From: a virus
Length of the DNA: 40,004 bases
Virus record (IMG/VR): IMGVR_UViG_3300025087_000178
Location: 1-40,004 of that record
Reading direction: 5' to 3' (one strand)
Positions within the stretch are counted from its first letter, which is position 1. Each line of letters opens with the position of its first letter. Below, piece by piece: positions 1-9,154 of the stretch. The notes below the pieces were generated by a model. The model was not told the DNA's origin. It ran no database searches and saw only the letters and a list, made by a program, of their open reading frames with translations. The translations under genes were made by a program, and so were the position numbers.

Positions 1-1
1 G

Positions 2-541
2 CTTTTTGACTGTCCGCGCTGGACTTCAACGAGGTTATATGGACGAACGGCATCTGATAAATCCGCTGGGGATACGACTGGCTTGCTCAGTGGCAATGAT
101 TGCGATGGGCGCGGCGTTAGCTATAACGCTCTGCGATTGGCACGCACGGAAATTCAAAAAGCTCACGCTCTCGCTACGGACAAACTCCTAGCCTCACAGC
201 CCTGGGTTGAGAAGGAACAATGTCACCTTTCGGCGGCGCATCCTGAGGCTGATGAATGCGATGATGTGATTGCAGGCGGTGAGAACGGTCAGGGCATTTA
301 TGAAGTAGGCACAATTGAGTACCCGCTTCATCCGCAATGTTTTTGTTATAAGACTGCGGTGGTGATGGATGAGAAGGCTTTTACAGATCAACTCAATGGC
401 TGGTTGAATGGCGGAAGTTACCCCGAGATGGATTCGTACAAGTCCATGATCGGCGGGGATGTGAATGTTTCATTAATGCCGAATGCGTACAGCCTAGCGG
501 TCTGGTTGTTCGGCGATGAATTGAAAGGATTACTGCAATGA
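2..541 (+). CDS. MuF-like minor head protein, C-terminal part (gene continues from 39270)
   Basis: The frame is open from base 2. Through the terminal repeat it joins the gene starting at 39270, giving about 380 aa in the circle. This part holds the phage Mu F / SPP1 gp7 head morphogenesis region: an ARTEIQKAHA helix, a W-x-C segment, an acidic C-containing stretch, and a HPQCFC motif near the end of the conserved domain. Such proteins sit beside the portal inside the capsid and help head assembly or DNA ejection. Its place directly after the portal gene fits. An ATG nearer the left end (83) is only an internal methionine. The stop overlaps the next ATG (ATGA). Confidence 0.85.
   Translation, partial: LFDCPRWTSTRLYGRTASDKSAGDTTGLLSGNDCDGRGVSYNALRLARTEIQKAHALATDKLLASQPWVEKEQCHLSAAHPEADECDDVIAGGENGQGIYEVGTIEYPLHPQCFCYKTAVVMDEKAFTDQLNGWLNGGSYPEMDSYKSMIGGDVNVSLMPNAYSLAVWLFGDELKGLLQ
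8..133. repeat. Terminal direct repeat, left copy (circular junction)
   Basis: This 126-bp stretch is identical to 39879-40004. It lies inside one reading frame (MuF-like protein) that continues across the join, so the sequence closes into a circle of about 39,871 bp. Bases 1-7 do not match the sequence before the right copy and are probably an assembly edge. The repeat may be an overlap left by the assembler or reflect circular permutation; the sequence alone cannot tell these apart. Confidence 0.9.
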
Positions 542-951
542 CATTATCCAGTGACCTGAAAGCAGCCTTGACCGCAGACACAGCATTGATGGCTTTGTTG
601 ACGGGCGGCATTTTCGTGGATGTGGAGGAAATTTCACTCCAGAAGACGGCGGCGGCGTTTGATAGCAATAAAGAGATCAAGCCCTGCGCGTTGATCAAGC
701 TGCCGAATGAGGTGCCCACTGGACCGTATAAAACCAGCGTGCGGACGACGTTCGTGATCTATTTTTATCAGCGCTCGGGCTATGCCACAATCGCAAGCGC
801 AATGGCGCTGGCATACGCCGATTTGAACGAGAAACAAATTGGAACCAATGTTTGGAATATTGAGTTCGTTTCAGCAGTGCATCAACAGCGAGACCAGGCT
901 TTGGATTGTCCGCTTGGGTCGTTGAGATTTTCAGCAGTCCGCAAATTATAG
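538..951 (+). CDS. Tail completion / terminator-like protein
   Basis: This 137-aa protein starts with an amphipathic LKAALTADTALMALL helix typical of DUF3168-like or tail terminator proteins, followed by a beta-rich half. Its size and its position between the MuF-like protein and the major tail protein suggest that it caps the tail tube at the head end. The start codon overlaps the previous stop in an ATGA, implying coupled translation. The family call rests on position, length and general pattern, not on a decisive motif. Confidence 0.55.
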   Translation: MTLSSDLKAALTADTALMALLTGGIFVDVEEISLQKTAAAFDSNKEIKPCALIKLPNEVPTGPYKTSVRTTFVIYFYQRSGYATIASAMALAYADLNEKQIGTNVWNIEFVSAVHQQRDQALDCPLGSLRFSAVRKL

Positions 952-967
952 ACAAGGAGAATAGGTT

Positions 968-1801
968 ATGACAATAGGAACTGATGGTAAGCCGTTTGGT
1001 CTCAAAGAGATCGTGGTGGTTTCCTACGACGGCGTGACTGCAATTTCATTGCCCGCAGCTTTGGAATTGGAGTTTGAGGAAACCGTGGTGAGCGGTGAGT
1101 TTTTCGGCAATGATGAATTGCAGGGACTCGTCACCCAGCCTCTTGGCGTGAAAGGCAAGTTCAAGGCGGGCGGTATTCCGCTCGATGCGTATGCCCTGAT
1201 GACGGGGCACACGTTTTCCCCGACTGGGGTCACTCCCAATCAGGTGGGCACGCTCGAAGGCGATTCGCCCACCTTCCCGTATTTCAAAGCCTATGGCAAA
1301 TCCCTGGGTGATGTGGGTGATGACATCCACGTCAAGTTGTTGAAGATCAAGCTGACTGGCTCGCCGAAAGGTTCATTCAAGCGCGGTGAGTTCTTCATGC
1401 TTGAGGCGGAGTTTGCGGGCGTGAAAGTTGGCGGTAAGGCGTATGAGATCGCCGCCAATGAGACCACGACCGCCCTGCCTGGTGCGACCGCTTCGGCTCC
1501 CGCGTTCACGTTGACCCCTGTCCCAGCGGATGCGGCAACTGGAATCGTGGTTTCCTCGAATATCGTCCTCACCTTCAGCAATGCGCTGAGAGTTGGCGCT
1601 GAGAATGCAATTGTGATGACCACTGTGGCGGGCGTGCCGAAGGCTTGCGCTCGTACCATTGACGCGGCACGCAAGGTTGTGACGTTGAACCCGTCAACCG
1701 ATATGGCTGGGGCAACCGAGTATTTGATCGTGGTGCCTGGTGTGGTGGATTCGTTCGGTCAGACGTTGGCTGATACCGTGGTGAATTTCACAACGGCGTA
1801 A
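968..1801 (+). CDS. Major tail (tube) protein with C-terminal Ig-like domain
   Basis: This is a 277-aa protein with a good AAGGAG ribosome site upstream. Residues 1-170 look like a beta-rich tail tube subunit. After an Ala/Thr-rich linker, residues 180-277 form a Big_5-type bacterial Ig-like domain (TPVPADAATGI start, TFSNAL strand, LNPSTDMAGATEYLIVVPG, FTTA end). Tail tube proteins often carry one Ig-like domain displayed on the tail surface. It sits two genes before the tail chaperones, the expected place. A perfect hairpin follows the gene. Confidence 0.8.
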   Translation: MTIGTDGKPFGLKEIVVVSYDGVTAISLPAALELEFEETVVSGEFFGNDELQGLVTQPLGVKGKFKAGGIPLDAYALMTGHTFSPTGVTPNQVGTLEGDSPTFPYFKAYGKSLGDVGDDIHVKLLKIKLTGSPKGSFKRGEFFMLEAEFAGVKVGGKAYEIAANETTTALPGATASAPAFTLTPVPADAATGIVVSSNIVLTFSNALRVGAENAIVMTTVAGVPKACARTIDAARKVVTLNPSTDMAGATEYLIVVPGVVDSFGQTLADTVVNFTTA

Positions 1802-1807
1802 AAGTGC

Positions 1808-1852
1808 AAGGATGAATTATGAAGGATGAATGATGAAAGTCATTCATCCTTC
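1808..1852 (+). repeat. GGATGAAT repeat ending in a perfect 13-bp hairpin
   Basis: The gap after the major tail gene is built from degenerate copies of AAGGATGAAT. The last copy (1821-1833) pairs perfectly with 1840-1852 around a 6-nt loop. There is no clear T-run, so it is a weak terminator candidate; it may act as a 3'-end stabiliser or attenuator. A 23-bp stretch starting at 1808 recurs exactly at 37955-37977, before the portal gene. Confidence 0.7.
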
Positions 1853-1869
1853 GGAAAGTAGAAAAAGCA

Positions 1870-2319
1870 ATGAATAAAAATACCAAAAGTTTAGAACAGT
1901 CACAAACTGCAAAACGGATAAACCTAGCTGATTGGCGCGCTTCGCGTTTGCATGAGTTGACCCTGCCCAGCGGACTGACCGCAACCGTGCGCGATGTGAC
2001 GATGACCGATTTGTTGCTCACTGGCAAACTACCCGCCTCGTTTGTTGAGATGGCAACTGATGCCGCAGAGAGCGGTGCAAGCGGATTGGACTTGAAAGCG
2101 CTTGCCGAGAATGGCGCGGAGTTCAAGACCATGCTCGATGCGCTGGTAAACATTGCGCTGGTTTCGCCACAGATCGGCACAGTGGCTGATGACAGCCACA
2201 TCACGCTCGATGAGCTTCCCAACGATGACAAGATGGAGATCTTCAATCATGTCAATCGGGAGGTAACTGCTTTGCAGTCCTTTCGTGAAGGACAAGACCA
2301 ACCTGTGGCGGCTGTATAG
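1870..2319 (+). CDS. Tail assembly chaperone, first frame (gpG-like)
   Basis: This 149-aa protein lies between the major tail protein and the tape measure gene, where tail chaperones are found. It contains RLHELTLPSGLTATVRDVTMTDLLLTGKLP, typical of phage tail assembly chaperones (described here by positions 28-57 rather than a family search). The next gene overlaps its last 35 bases in another frame, the usual sign of a G/GT pair. Function is inferred from this arrangement and the sequence style. Confidence 0.65.
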   Translation: MNKNTKSLEQSQTAKRINLADWRASRLHELTLPSGLTATVRDVTMTDLLLTGKLPASFVEMATDAAESGASGLDLKALAENGAEFKTMLDALVNIALVSPQIGTVADDSHITLDELPNDDKMEIFNHVNREVTALQSFREGQDQPVAAV

Positions 2320-2554
2320 TTCTGCGACCGCTTACGGAAAACGCCCGAGTGATTTCGTGCAATTGGAAACCGAGATCGCGGCGTGGGCGTTGGATGAAGC
2401 CTGTTTGATGACGGGCAGAAAATTTGAGAATATGCTGAACGAAGGCAAGAACCCATTCAGTGATTTGTCAAAGGTCGAAGGTCAAAGGTCTTATGCGCCT
2501 GTGGCGAGCGGACAGATCAAACGAGTGAAGATCAACCCAAATGGAACGTGGTGA
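2285..2554 (+). CDS. Tail assembly chaperone, second frame (T-like extension)
   Basis: The 89-codon frame overlaps the end of the upstream chaperone gene and lies in the +1 (equivalently -2) frame. Its only early start is a GTG with no nearby Shine-Dalgarno site. The frame is closed upstream by a TAA at 2264-2266, so any ribosomal frameshift must happen between 2267 and 2319. It could be made as a G-T fusion or by coupled re-initiation; no standard slippery heptamer is obvious. Residues around DLSKVEGQRS are encoded by a short tandem repeat (2468-2490). Confidence 0.6.
   Translation: MKDKTNLWRLYSSATAYGKRPSDFVQLETEIAAWALDEACLMTGRKFENMLNEGKNPFSDLSKVEGQRSYAPVASGQIKRVKINPNGTW
2468..2490 (+). repeat. 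Short tandem repeat AAGGTC(A/G) inside a tail gene
   Basis: Three near-identical AAGGTC units with TCA/GA joints sit inside the second chaperone frame and keep it open. The motif resembles short tandem repeats scattered through Chloroflexota genomes (from memory, not checked). Confidence 0.55.
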
Positions 2555-2561
2555 GTGAACT

Positions 2562-4220
2562 ATGGCAATTCAATTAGGTAGTGCCTACGGAAAAGTAAAT
2601 ATTGACTCAAGCGGTGTGAAGAAAGGCGTTGGGGAAGCCAATCAGAGCCTGGGTTCACTGGAGAATTCCGCCAAGAAACTTGGAGCGACCTTGCAGAATA
2701 TAGGCAAGGCGATGACTGTTGCCATTACCATACCGATGGCTTTGATGGCAAAAGAAGCGGTGATGACGGCTTCCGCTTATGAAGAAAGCCTGAATAAAAT
2801 GAATGTGGTATTTGGCGAAAATTCCGATGTGATAAAGGAATGGTCACTGGACGCCGCTAAAAATCTAGGTATGTCACAACAACAGGCGCTTGAGGCGACT
2901 GGCACCTTTGGAAATCTATTTACGTCCATGGGGCTTGGCAGGAAACCCGCAGCGGATATGTCAATGGGTTTAGTGCAACTGGCTGCTGACCTGGCTTCGT
3001 TCAATAATTTAGATCCAGCTTTAGTATTAGAAAAATTGCGTTCAGGCTTAGTCGGTGAAGTTGAACCTTTGCGAACATTGGGTATCAACCTTACGATGGC
3101 AGCCACAAAAACAAAAGCACTTGAGATGGGGCTGGCAGATGCAAATGGTGAACTTTCACAATCAGCATTATTACAGGCACGTTACGCGTTGATGCTTGAA
3201 CAATCTACGAATGCGCAAGGCGATTTTGCTCGTACCTCTGAGGGACTTGCAAATTCACTGAAAACATTCAAGGCGACATGGGGAGATACTCTCAAGATTT
3301 TAGGCGAGCAACTTGTGCCGATTGTTACCAAAGTGTTGACAAAACTGAATGAATGGCTAGATTGGTTCAATAAAGCTGATCCTAAAACTCAAAAGTTTAT
3401 TGAAATAATCTTATTGATTGTTTTTGTTGCTGGTCCGCTTTTATTTCTATTTGGAAAAGCATTGCCATTGGCGTTTAGTGGTGCAACTAAAAGTCTCAAT
3501 CCATTCTCAGGTGGGATATTTGGATTGGTTGGAACATTTGTCAAATGGGTTGGTATCGCCGCAACAGTTGTAAAGGTTCTGGGTTTTTTAGGGATTTCAA
3601 CAGGTGCAGCGGGAACATTCATAACTGGACTTGCGACAGCAATTGGAGGCGTTGGATTATCAATCGCGGCAGTTGTTGGTCCCATACTATTGATTATTGG
3701 CACGCTTGTTTTGCTTTATCTGGCATTCAAAAATAATTGGTTCGGCATCACCGATACGGTCAAACAGGCATGGTTTTTGATCGGCTATTACCTGAATCAA
3801 ATGGTGCAAAAGATCGGAGATTTCTTCAAAAAGATCGATTGGAAGGCTTTTGGACGGTGGATGCTGCAAGGGCTTGCCAATGGAATGCTTGGCGGTATTC
3901 CGATGATCGTTTCAGCGGCAATGCAGGCAGGACAGGCGGCATTAGCGGCGATAAAAAGGTCGCTTGGGATATCTTCACCTTCCAAAGAATTTATGAAACT
4001 TGGCATTTTCAGCGGTGAAGGATTTCAGAACGGGTTGAGAAACGCGATGAACCCGAATGATATTGCGCGCACCATGGCGAAGCCTGTACAGAACATGAGT
4101 TCCAACAATTCAACGCGCACCACCATCAATTTGAGCGGCGGTCTGACCCTCAATGATGTGGATCGGCTGATGGATGCGAAGATCAACCGCTTTGCAAAGA
4201 ACGCACTGGGAGGCATCTAA
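2562..4220 (+). CDS. Tail tape measure protein
   Basis: This is a 552-aa protein. The N-terminal 60 residues are a Gly/Ala-rich start followed by SLENSAKKLGATLQNIG, then a long helical region with TMP-type segments (SAYEESLNKMNVVFGE, QALEATGTFGNLFTSMG, EKLRSGLVGEVEPLRTLGI). Two or three hydrophobic helices lie at about 285-305 and 325-390. The C-terminus is Ser/Asn-rich. Tape measure proteins fix tail length and span the tube; 552 aa implies a fairly short siphovirus tail. It follows the chaperones and precedes the tail tip genes, the standard order. Confidence 0.9.
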   Translation: MAIQLGSAYGKVNIDSSGVKKGVGEANQSLGSLENSAKKLGATLQNIGKAMTVAITIPMALMAKEAVMTASAYEESLNKMNVVFGENSDVIKEWSLDAAKNLGMSQQQALEATGTFGNLFTSMGLGRKPAADMSMGLVQLAADLASFNNLDPALVLEKLRSGLVGEVEPLRTLGINLTMAATKTKALEMGLADANGELSQSALLQARYALMLEQSTNAQGDFARTSEGLANSLKTFKATWGDTLKILGEQLVPIVTKVLTKLNEWLDWFNKADPKTQKFIEIILLIVFVAGPLLFLFGKALPLAFSGATKSLNPFSGGIFGLVGTFVKWVGIAATVVKVLGFLGISTGAAGTFITGLATAIGGVGLSIAAVVGPILLIIGTLVLLYLAFKNNWFGITDTVKQAWFLIGYYLNQMVQKIGDFFKKIDWKAFGRWMLQGLANGMLGGIPMIVSAAMQAGQAALAAIKRSLGISSPSKEFMKLGIFSGEGFQNGLRNAMNPNDIARTMAKPVQNMSSNNSTRTTINLSGGLTLNDVDRLMDAKINRFAKNALGGI

Positions 4221-4609
4221 TGGCAAGTGACTTCAAAATCGGCACAACCGCAGGCGGTATCACCAGCCTGGATGCGCTGGCGACGCCCTGCCCTGACCCG
4301 CAATGGGAGTTCCAGCAATATCGCAAGATGGATAAGCTGGCGGATGGCTCCATGCGCGGGCGCGGTCCCATCACCATCACCTGGACGTTTCCCCTGATCT
4401 CTGATGCGCAAGTTGCGGTATTGGCGGCGTTTATTTCAACCAGCGCGGTCTACATCCAAAGTAAAAAACGCGACGGCACAACCGCCATTTACGAAACGAC
4501 CATGAACTGGACTGATCCGCGGCAAGACGGCGATCACATGAACGGGTTAGTGGGCTACCGTACCAACATTGCAATCGAATTTCTGGCGTGGGCAGTGGTG
4601 ACACCATGA
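4220..4609 (+). CDS. Tail protein after the tape measure (distal tail-like)
   Basis: A 129-aa beta-rich protein that starts at the stop of the tape measure gene (TAATG) and is followed by another overlapping gene. Visible features are FKIGTTAGGITSLDAL, a WEFQQY segment and a YQ/YRTNIAIEFLAW end. Its position suggests a distal tail or tail-tip subunit. No family motif is conclusive. Confidence 0.55.
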   Translation: MASDFKIGTTAGGITSLDALATPCPDPQWEFQQYRKMDKLADGSMRGRGPITITWTFPLISDAQVAVLAAFISTSAVYIQSKKRDGTTAIYETTMNWTDPRQDGDHMNGLVGYRTNIAIEFLAWAVVTP

Positions 4610-7335
4610 GCAACTTCGCCGCGCGCGCCGCAACCGCTCCCGAGCTGGTCAAATTCCGCAGTGCGAATCAGGCTGTGAAATTGGGCTTGGCAATTCAGCA
4701 CCCTGCCATGGTCTACACGGCGCGAGTCAACCAAACATTTACCACGCTCGACGGCGTGGCGCAGCTTACCTACGACAGCGCACTTGGCACGCTGGCTGAT
4801 GTATTGGCAGGCATGACCGTTTACATCGGGTCGAGCGCAGGCGCAAGCGATAAGGGCATTTGCCGCGTGCGTAAACTGCCCACGGCTGATACGCTCTACA
4901 TCAACCAGGTCAGCGATATTCAATTTGCTGATAATGATTACCTAACCATCGTCAATGCCTTCGGCTTATGGCAAAAAGACATCACGCTCACCGGCGGCGT
5001 GATCCGCATGGATTTTGACATTGAGTTTGGAGCCTACACCAACGGCGGAGTCATTCCACGCATTGCGCCGCAGGTGGCTGTTTTGCATCTGGCGGCGGGC
5101 GTGGCTGAATTCATTCCGCCTGACCCGACACTTTCGGCATGTTACGACGATGAAACCGTTGTCAGTTATTTGTACGAAGCCCCGGGCGCAGCCGATACCT
5201 ACGATATGGACACATCCGCCCCCAGTTGGACTTATGAAGCGGCGGGCGAATATCGCTGGAGCTGTTCCATCACAGACAGCGCAGGGCGCGTTTCTACATC
5301 CTATAGATGGATTTTTGTAGACCCTGACCCCATTCCTTTCAGACTGGAGGCTTGCAGCGGCGATTATGGCGAAGGCGGCTGGACTTTCGAAGTGAAGTGC
5401 CTGGCTGATGTGGCAAAGACCGAAGTGGTTGACCGCGCGTTGTGTGTGCTGTATGCCACCGATTATTATGACGGCGTGGAAGGTTCGGTGGGCAAGATCG
5501 CGGGCTATGAAAATATCGTCTGCATTGGCTGGATAGACGGCGAATCGATCAGCTTTGACAGTGGCAGCGGTGAGGTAACTTTCAGCGTCAAGAGCGCGGC
5601 GCATTGGATGAACAAGATCCGCGCATTCCCGTTTGAATTGCAGGATGTGAGCGGCGTGCCTGCCAACTGGAAACAGATCAAAGAAATGACAGTGGATAAA
5701 GCCCTGGCGCATTTGCTGTATTGGACATCCACGGCAACCAGCGTGATGGATTGTTTCTTCACCGATGATATTACGCGGCTCAAAGTGCTGGCAAAGCCTG
5801 TGGGGTCGCTCTATGAACAGATCAGCGCGATTGCGTTGAATACCATTTTTGCAACTCCGCTGGTGAATTCATACGGTCAGTTATACGTGGAGATTGACAG
5901 TCAAATGATCGCCGCCAGTGAGCGCGCATCCCTGCCGGTGGTGATGGACATCACCGAATTAGACCGCGGGGACGGCTTGGAGATCATCCGCAACACCAGC
6001 GCCAAGACAGCCATGATCGAGCTTTCAGCCGCTTCGGATTATGATGGCGCCACCGCCGCCCCGATCTATTCACATGCGCCGGGCGTCATCCCAAAAACGC
6101 ATGGAGATATTGCCTCCTTCGACGATTACATTATCTTCGACCAGGATGAATGCAACCGCATTGCAGGCTGTTTGATGGCGGTCAGCAATAACGATTACGA
6201 GCCGTTGGATGCGAGCCTCGCGGAAAATAACCGCCTGCTGGATATTGCTCCGCGCATGTATTGCACGCTGACGATTGACTCGGCGGACAATCCGCGTGGG
6301 GTGGGGCTGACAGCCGCCCGCTTGATTCCGCGCAAGGTGGAACTGGTGCAAGATGAAAACAGTTTGCAGACGCATGTCACATTTGAACTTGAAGCCATCG
6401 GCGTGGATGGCGTGACCTATTATCCTCCGCCCGTGGTGCAAAACAATCTTGGCGATTATGGCATTGGCGATGTGGGTTTTGACTTCCCGAATGCAAACCT
6501 CGGCGATTGGTTTCCAGACACTGTTCCAAATCCAGTGCCAGGCGCGGGTTGTGGCAGTGAATTCAATTCCTTTGGCGTTAGTTGGGATAAGAGCGAGATT
6601 CGTGGCGATGATGTTCCACCCGTGGCGAAAATATATTTTCCGTGCCGCGTGCGCCCGAAATCATACAACTACGCATCTCCAAGTAAATTAGTTATTGACC
6701 TGCATTATTACGGTGATGCGGCTGGCAAGGTCGCTTTATACGGGGTCAAAAGTGGGGCGCGTGTGGTGACTGCGGGCGCAAACTTTGAGTTTGATCCAAT
6801 CTCACCAGTAGAGGTTGATGGATTTGAACTGGAATTACAAGCAGGTCTAGGCTCGCCTGTGGCATACGTTCCTATGGAGGTAATTTCAAGCGGCAGTGTG
6901 CAAGCTGTCAATGATAGCGGCGTCACGATCAACGGTTTGGAAGTTGGTAAATATTACGCGGTTGAAGGTTTGGGTGGTCCCTGGGATAACGATATTGTCA
7001 CCCCGATCAACGGCATACTTTATACCTATTCGGCTGATGTAGATGGCGGTGGGTTCAGCGGTAGTGTGGGCTGGGTCACATGGAATGGATTTCAAAGTAA
7101 TATTTTCGCAAATGCCAATCCCAATGGGTGTATCTTCTCAGAACGCATTGGGTCAACGCATTATGGAAGATCTTATTTTCTGGCTGGGCAGACTTCCATA
7201 GCCTACCGTGTTGCAGACTCTTTATTTACAGATAATGGCGGTTCGCTTGGTTATTTGTTGCGCAATGTGCGCGTTGATGGACGCAGGGTGACACTTGGCA
7301 GTACCAGCGTCAATAATGTTTGTCCGTTGGAGTGA
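4606..7335 (+). CDS. Large tail tip / hub protein
   Basis: A 909-aa protein. The ATG at 4606 overlaps the previous stop (ATGA) and is preferred over an in-frame GTG at 4588. The sequence is beta-rich with many Asp/Gly/Tyr. A PKD- or Ig-like stretch lies at about 190-245 (WTYEAAGEYRWSC, VSTSYRWIFVD). Residues 245-640 resemble a baseplate hub region, and the Gly-rich C-terminal third looks like a separate domain. It probably forms the tail tip that contacts the cell. No peptidase or lysozyme motif was noticed. Confidence 0.65.
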   Translation: MSNFAARAATAPELVKFRSANQAVKLGLAIQHPAMVYTARVNQTFTTLDGVAQLTYDSALGTLADVLAGMTVYIGSSAGASDKGICRVRKLPTADTLYINQVSDIQFADNDYLTIVNAFGLWQKDITLTGGVIRMDFDIEFGAYTNGGVIPRIAPQVAVLHLAAGVAEFIPPDPTLSACYDDETVVSYLYEAPGAADTYDMDTSAPSWTYEAAGEYRWSCSITDSAGRVSTSYRWIFVDPDPIPFRLEACSGDYGEGGWTFEVKCLADVAKTEVVDRALCVLYATDYYDGVEGSVGKIAGYENIVCIGWIDGESISFDSGSGEVTFSVKSAAHWMNKIRAFPFELQDVSGVPANWKQIKEMTVDKALAHLLYWTSTATSVMDCFFTDDITRLKVLAKPVGSLYEQISAIALNTIFATPLVNSYGQLYVEIDSQMIAASERASLPVVMDITELDRGDGLEIIRNTSAKTAMIELSAASDYDGATAAPIYSHAPGVIPKTHGDIASFDDYIIFDQDECNRIAGCLMAVSNNDYEPLDASLAENNRLLDIAPRMYCTLTIDSADNPRGVGLTAARLIPRKVELVQDENSLQTHVTFELEAIGVDGVTYYPPPVVQNNLGDYGIGDVGFDFPNANLGDWFPDTVPNPVPGAGCGSEFNSFGVSWDKSEIRGDDVPPVAKIYFPCRVRPKSYNYASPSKLVIDLHYYGDAAGKVALYGVKSGARVVTAGANFEFDPISPVEVDGFELELQAGLGSPVAYVPMEVISSGSVQAVNDSGVTINGLEVGKYYAVEGLGGPWDNDIVTPINGILYTYSADVDGGGFSGSVGWVTWNGFQSNIFANANPNGCIFSERIGSTHYGRSYFLAGQTSIAYRVADSLFTDNGGSLGYLLRNVRVDGRRVTLGSTSVNNVCPLE

Positions 7336-7336
7336 G

Positions 7337-8248
7337 ATGAACGCGATCAAAATATTCTCGAACAAAATCAAGCTGCGTTTGGCGCTCAAACAGGATGAGA
7401 CCCAGCGTCAGCCTGGCGTGTTGGGTGATGGCTTTGGCGCTGTGACGGTGCCCGGACTGAGTAATTTCAACTATGTCACCATCGGCGATAAGGTTCTGCC
7501 TGTGTTCAATAACCGCGTGCCTGCCCAGGCGGGCATCAAGATTTGGGTGGGATACGAGCCAGACCAAAGCGATAAGGTTTACAAAAATAAATTATTTCAG
7601 GTGCTTTCCACACGAAGCGAAACTCCTGCGGGTGTGGAAGTTGGCTATGTGGGTTATGCCCCCGCGAAACGTTATGAATGGAACGCCTCGGGCGGCGGGC
7701 AGGATCCGCTGAGTGTGCATCTGCGCGCATTCTCTCCGCTGAAGCTGGGCGTTTCGAGCGCTGGCGGAATGAACGTTGAGCTTTACAAAGGCAACGTCAA
7801 CGATGGGACTGATTTCATCCCGATTGCGCGCCAAAATATAAACTTGAGCGCGCACATTCCCACCACGGCGGGCAAGGCGGCGCTGGTGATGATCAGCATT
7901 GACAACACAGGCGCAATCATTCAGACCAAGGGCAGTGAGGTAGACATCACTGCGCTGGCTCCGAGTGACCGTCCTTCAGTTCCAGCCGATACATTGTTTG
8001 TCTGCGGCTGCGTGCGCGTCTATTATGGTCAAACTGCGATTCAAGAAGGACGCATCAATACTGATTTTGATGATCTACGTTTTCCAGGACTGTTTGGCGG
8101 TGGAGGCGGCGGTTCTGTAATCTTCCAACGTAACCTAACCGCAGATTTATCACTGGCGGATGGGGAAAGCCTAGTCGTGGCTGATTATATAAACTATGGA
8201 AATTATGCGATCACCTTTATTGGTGACGCGGAGGTAATGCTACTATGA
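7337..8248 (+). CDS. Tail tip / appendage protein
   Basis: This 303-aa protein starts at an ATG preceded by TTGGAGTGAG, just after the previous stop. It is beta-rich, with ATTAGKAALVMISIDNTGAII-like strands at about 195-220 and a Gly-run (GGGGGGS-type) hinge at about 258-264 before a short C-terminal beta region. This pattern occurs in upper tail-fibre or baseplate periphery proteins of siphoviruses. The exact role is inferred from position between the hub and the fibre genes. Confidence 0.5.
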   Translation: MNAIKIFSNKIKLRLALKQDETQRQPGVLGDGFGAVTVPGLSNFNYVTIGDKVLPVFNNRVPAQAGIKIWVGYEPDQSDKVYKNKLFQVLSTRSETPAGVEVGYVGYAPAKRYEWNASGGGQDPLSVHLRAFSPLKLGVSSAGGMNVELYKGNVNDGTDFIPIARQNINLSAHIPTTAGKAALVMISIDNTGAIIQTKGSEVDITALAPSDRPSVPADTLFVCGCVRVYYGQTAIQEGRINTDFDDLRFPGLFGGGGGGSVIFQRNLTADLSLADGESLVVADYINYGNYAITFIGDAEVMLL

Positions 8249-9153
8249 CAGCAGGGATAAGTAAATTAAGATTGTACGTGGAAGAATACGCGGCAGGCGA
8301 ATCGCCAGCTACTCCTGGAGTTGGTGAATGGGCGTTATTTTTTCGTCCCGATGGGGCATACACAAAGGACGACGCTGGTACTGTCGCAGGACCGCTCGGA
8401 ACAGGGGGTAGTGGGATATCAGATGGGGATAAGGGTGACCTTACCGTATCAGTGGGCGGAACTGTCTGGACAATTGACGCTGGTGTAATAACATTGGCAA
8501 AAATGGCAAATATGGCGACTGCGTCATTGCTTGGACGAAGTACCGCAGGTGATGGGGCGCCAGAAATATTATCAGCGAGTACTGTGCGTACCCTGCTTGA
8601 TTTGGTTGTTGGCACAAATATCCAGGCATACAATTCCGTACTTACCACCCTTGCTGGAGCGAGCGCAAACGGGCAGAGCCTAATTACCGCCGCCGATTAT
8701 GCAGCCATGAAAGCCCTTCTCGATTTGGAGATTGGTATTGATGTACAGGCGTATGATGCAGACCTTACTGCATGGGCAGGCAAGACTGCGCCAACAGGGA
8801 CTGTACTTGGAGAAACCGACATACAGACCCTGACCAATAAACGAATCACAAAACGAGTTGCAAGCGCGACCGATGACGCGACCGCTGTTATTGATTCGGA
8901 CAGTTACGATGAGTATTATTTGACCGCCGTTGCAAATGCGACTGAAATATCTGTGGCTGGCACACCAACAACAGGGCAGACAATATTTATTGGATTGAAA
9001 GATGCTGGGGTATCCAAAGCCCTGACATGGACAGGTATTACAGCATTAGGGGTAACGCTGCCAACCGCTACCACTGCGGGAAAACAACATATCATCGGAG
9101 TGAAATATATCGCGTCTGCATGGCGAGCAATTGCAGTAGGAGTGGAGGCTTAG
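8245..9153 (+). CDS. Tail fibre protein
   Basis: A 302-aa protein with an N-terminal GEWALFFRPDGAYTKDDAGTVAGP segment, then GDKGDLTVSVGGTVWTID, a glycine-rich fibre-shaft sequence seen in many phage tail fibres. Imperfect repeats follow (NIQAYNSVLTTLAG and DVQAYDADLTAWAG). The C-terminal 110 residues form a beta-rich domain. Four bases overlap the previous gene. It is likely the shaft of a receptor-binding fibre. Confidence 0.75.
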   Translation: MTAGISKLRLYVEEYAAGESPATPGVGEWALFFRPDGAYTKDDAGTVAGPLGTGGSGISDGDKGDLTVSVGGTVWTIDAGVITLAKMANMATASLLGRSTAGDGAPEILSASTVRTLLDLVVGTNIQAYNSVLTTLAGASANGQSLITAADYAAMKALLDLEIGIDVQAYDADLTAWAGKTAPTGTVLGETDIQTLTNKRITKRVASATDDATAVIDSDSYDEYYLTAVANATEISVAGTPTTGQTIFIGLKDAGVSKALTWTGITALGVTLPTATTAGKQHIIGVKYIASAWRAIAVGVEA

Positions 9154-9154
9154 A

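Noticed and set aside
6-191. 61-codon frame at the left edge
   Set aside because: Out of frame with the MuF-like gene that crosses the join, and it lies mostly in the terminal repeat.
4966-5712. 248-codon frame on the minus strand
   Set aside because: Opposite the tail hub gene; composition of a shadow frame and no promoter or ribosome site.
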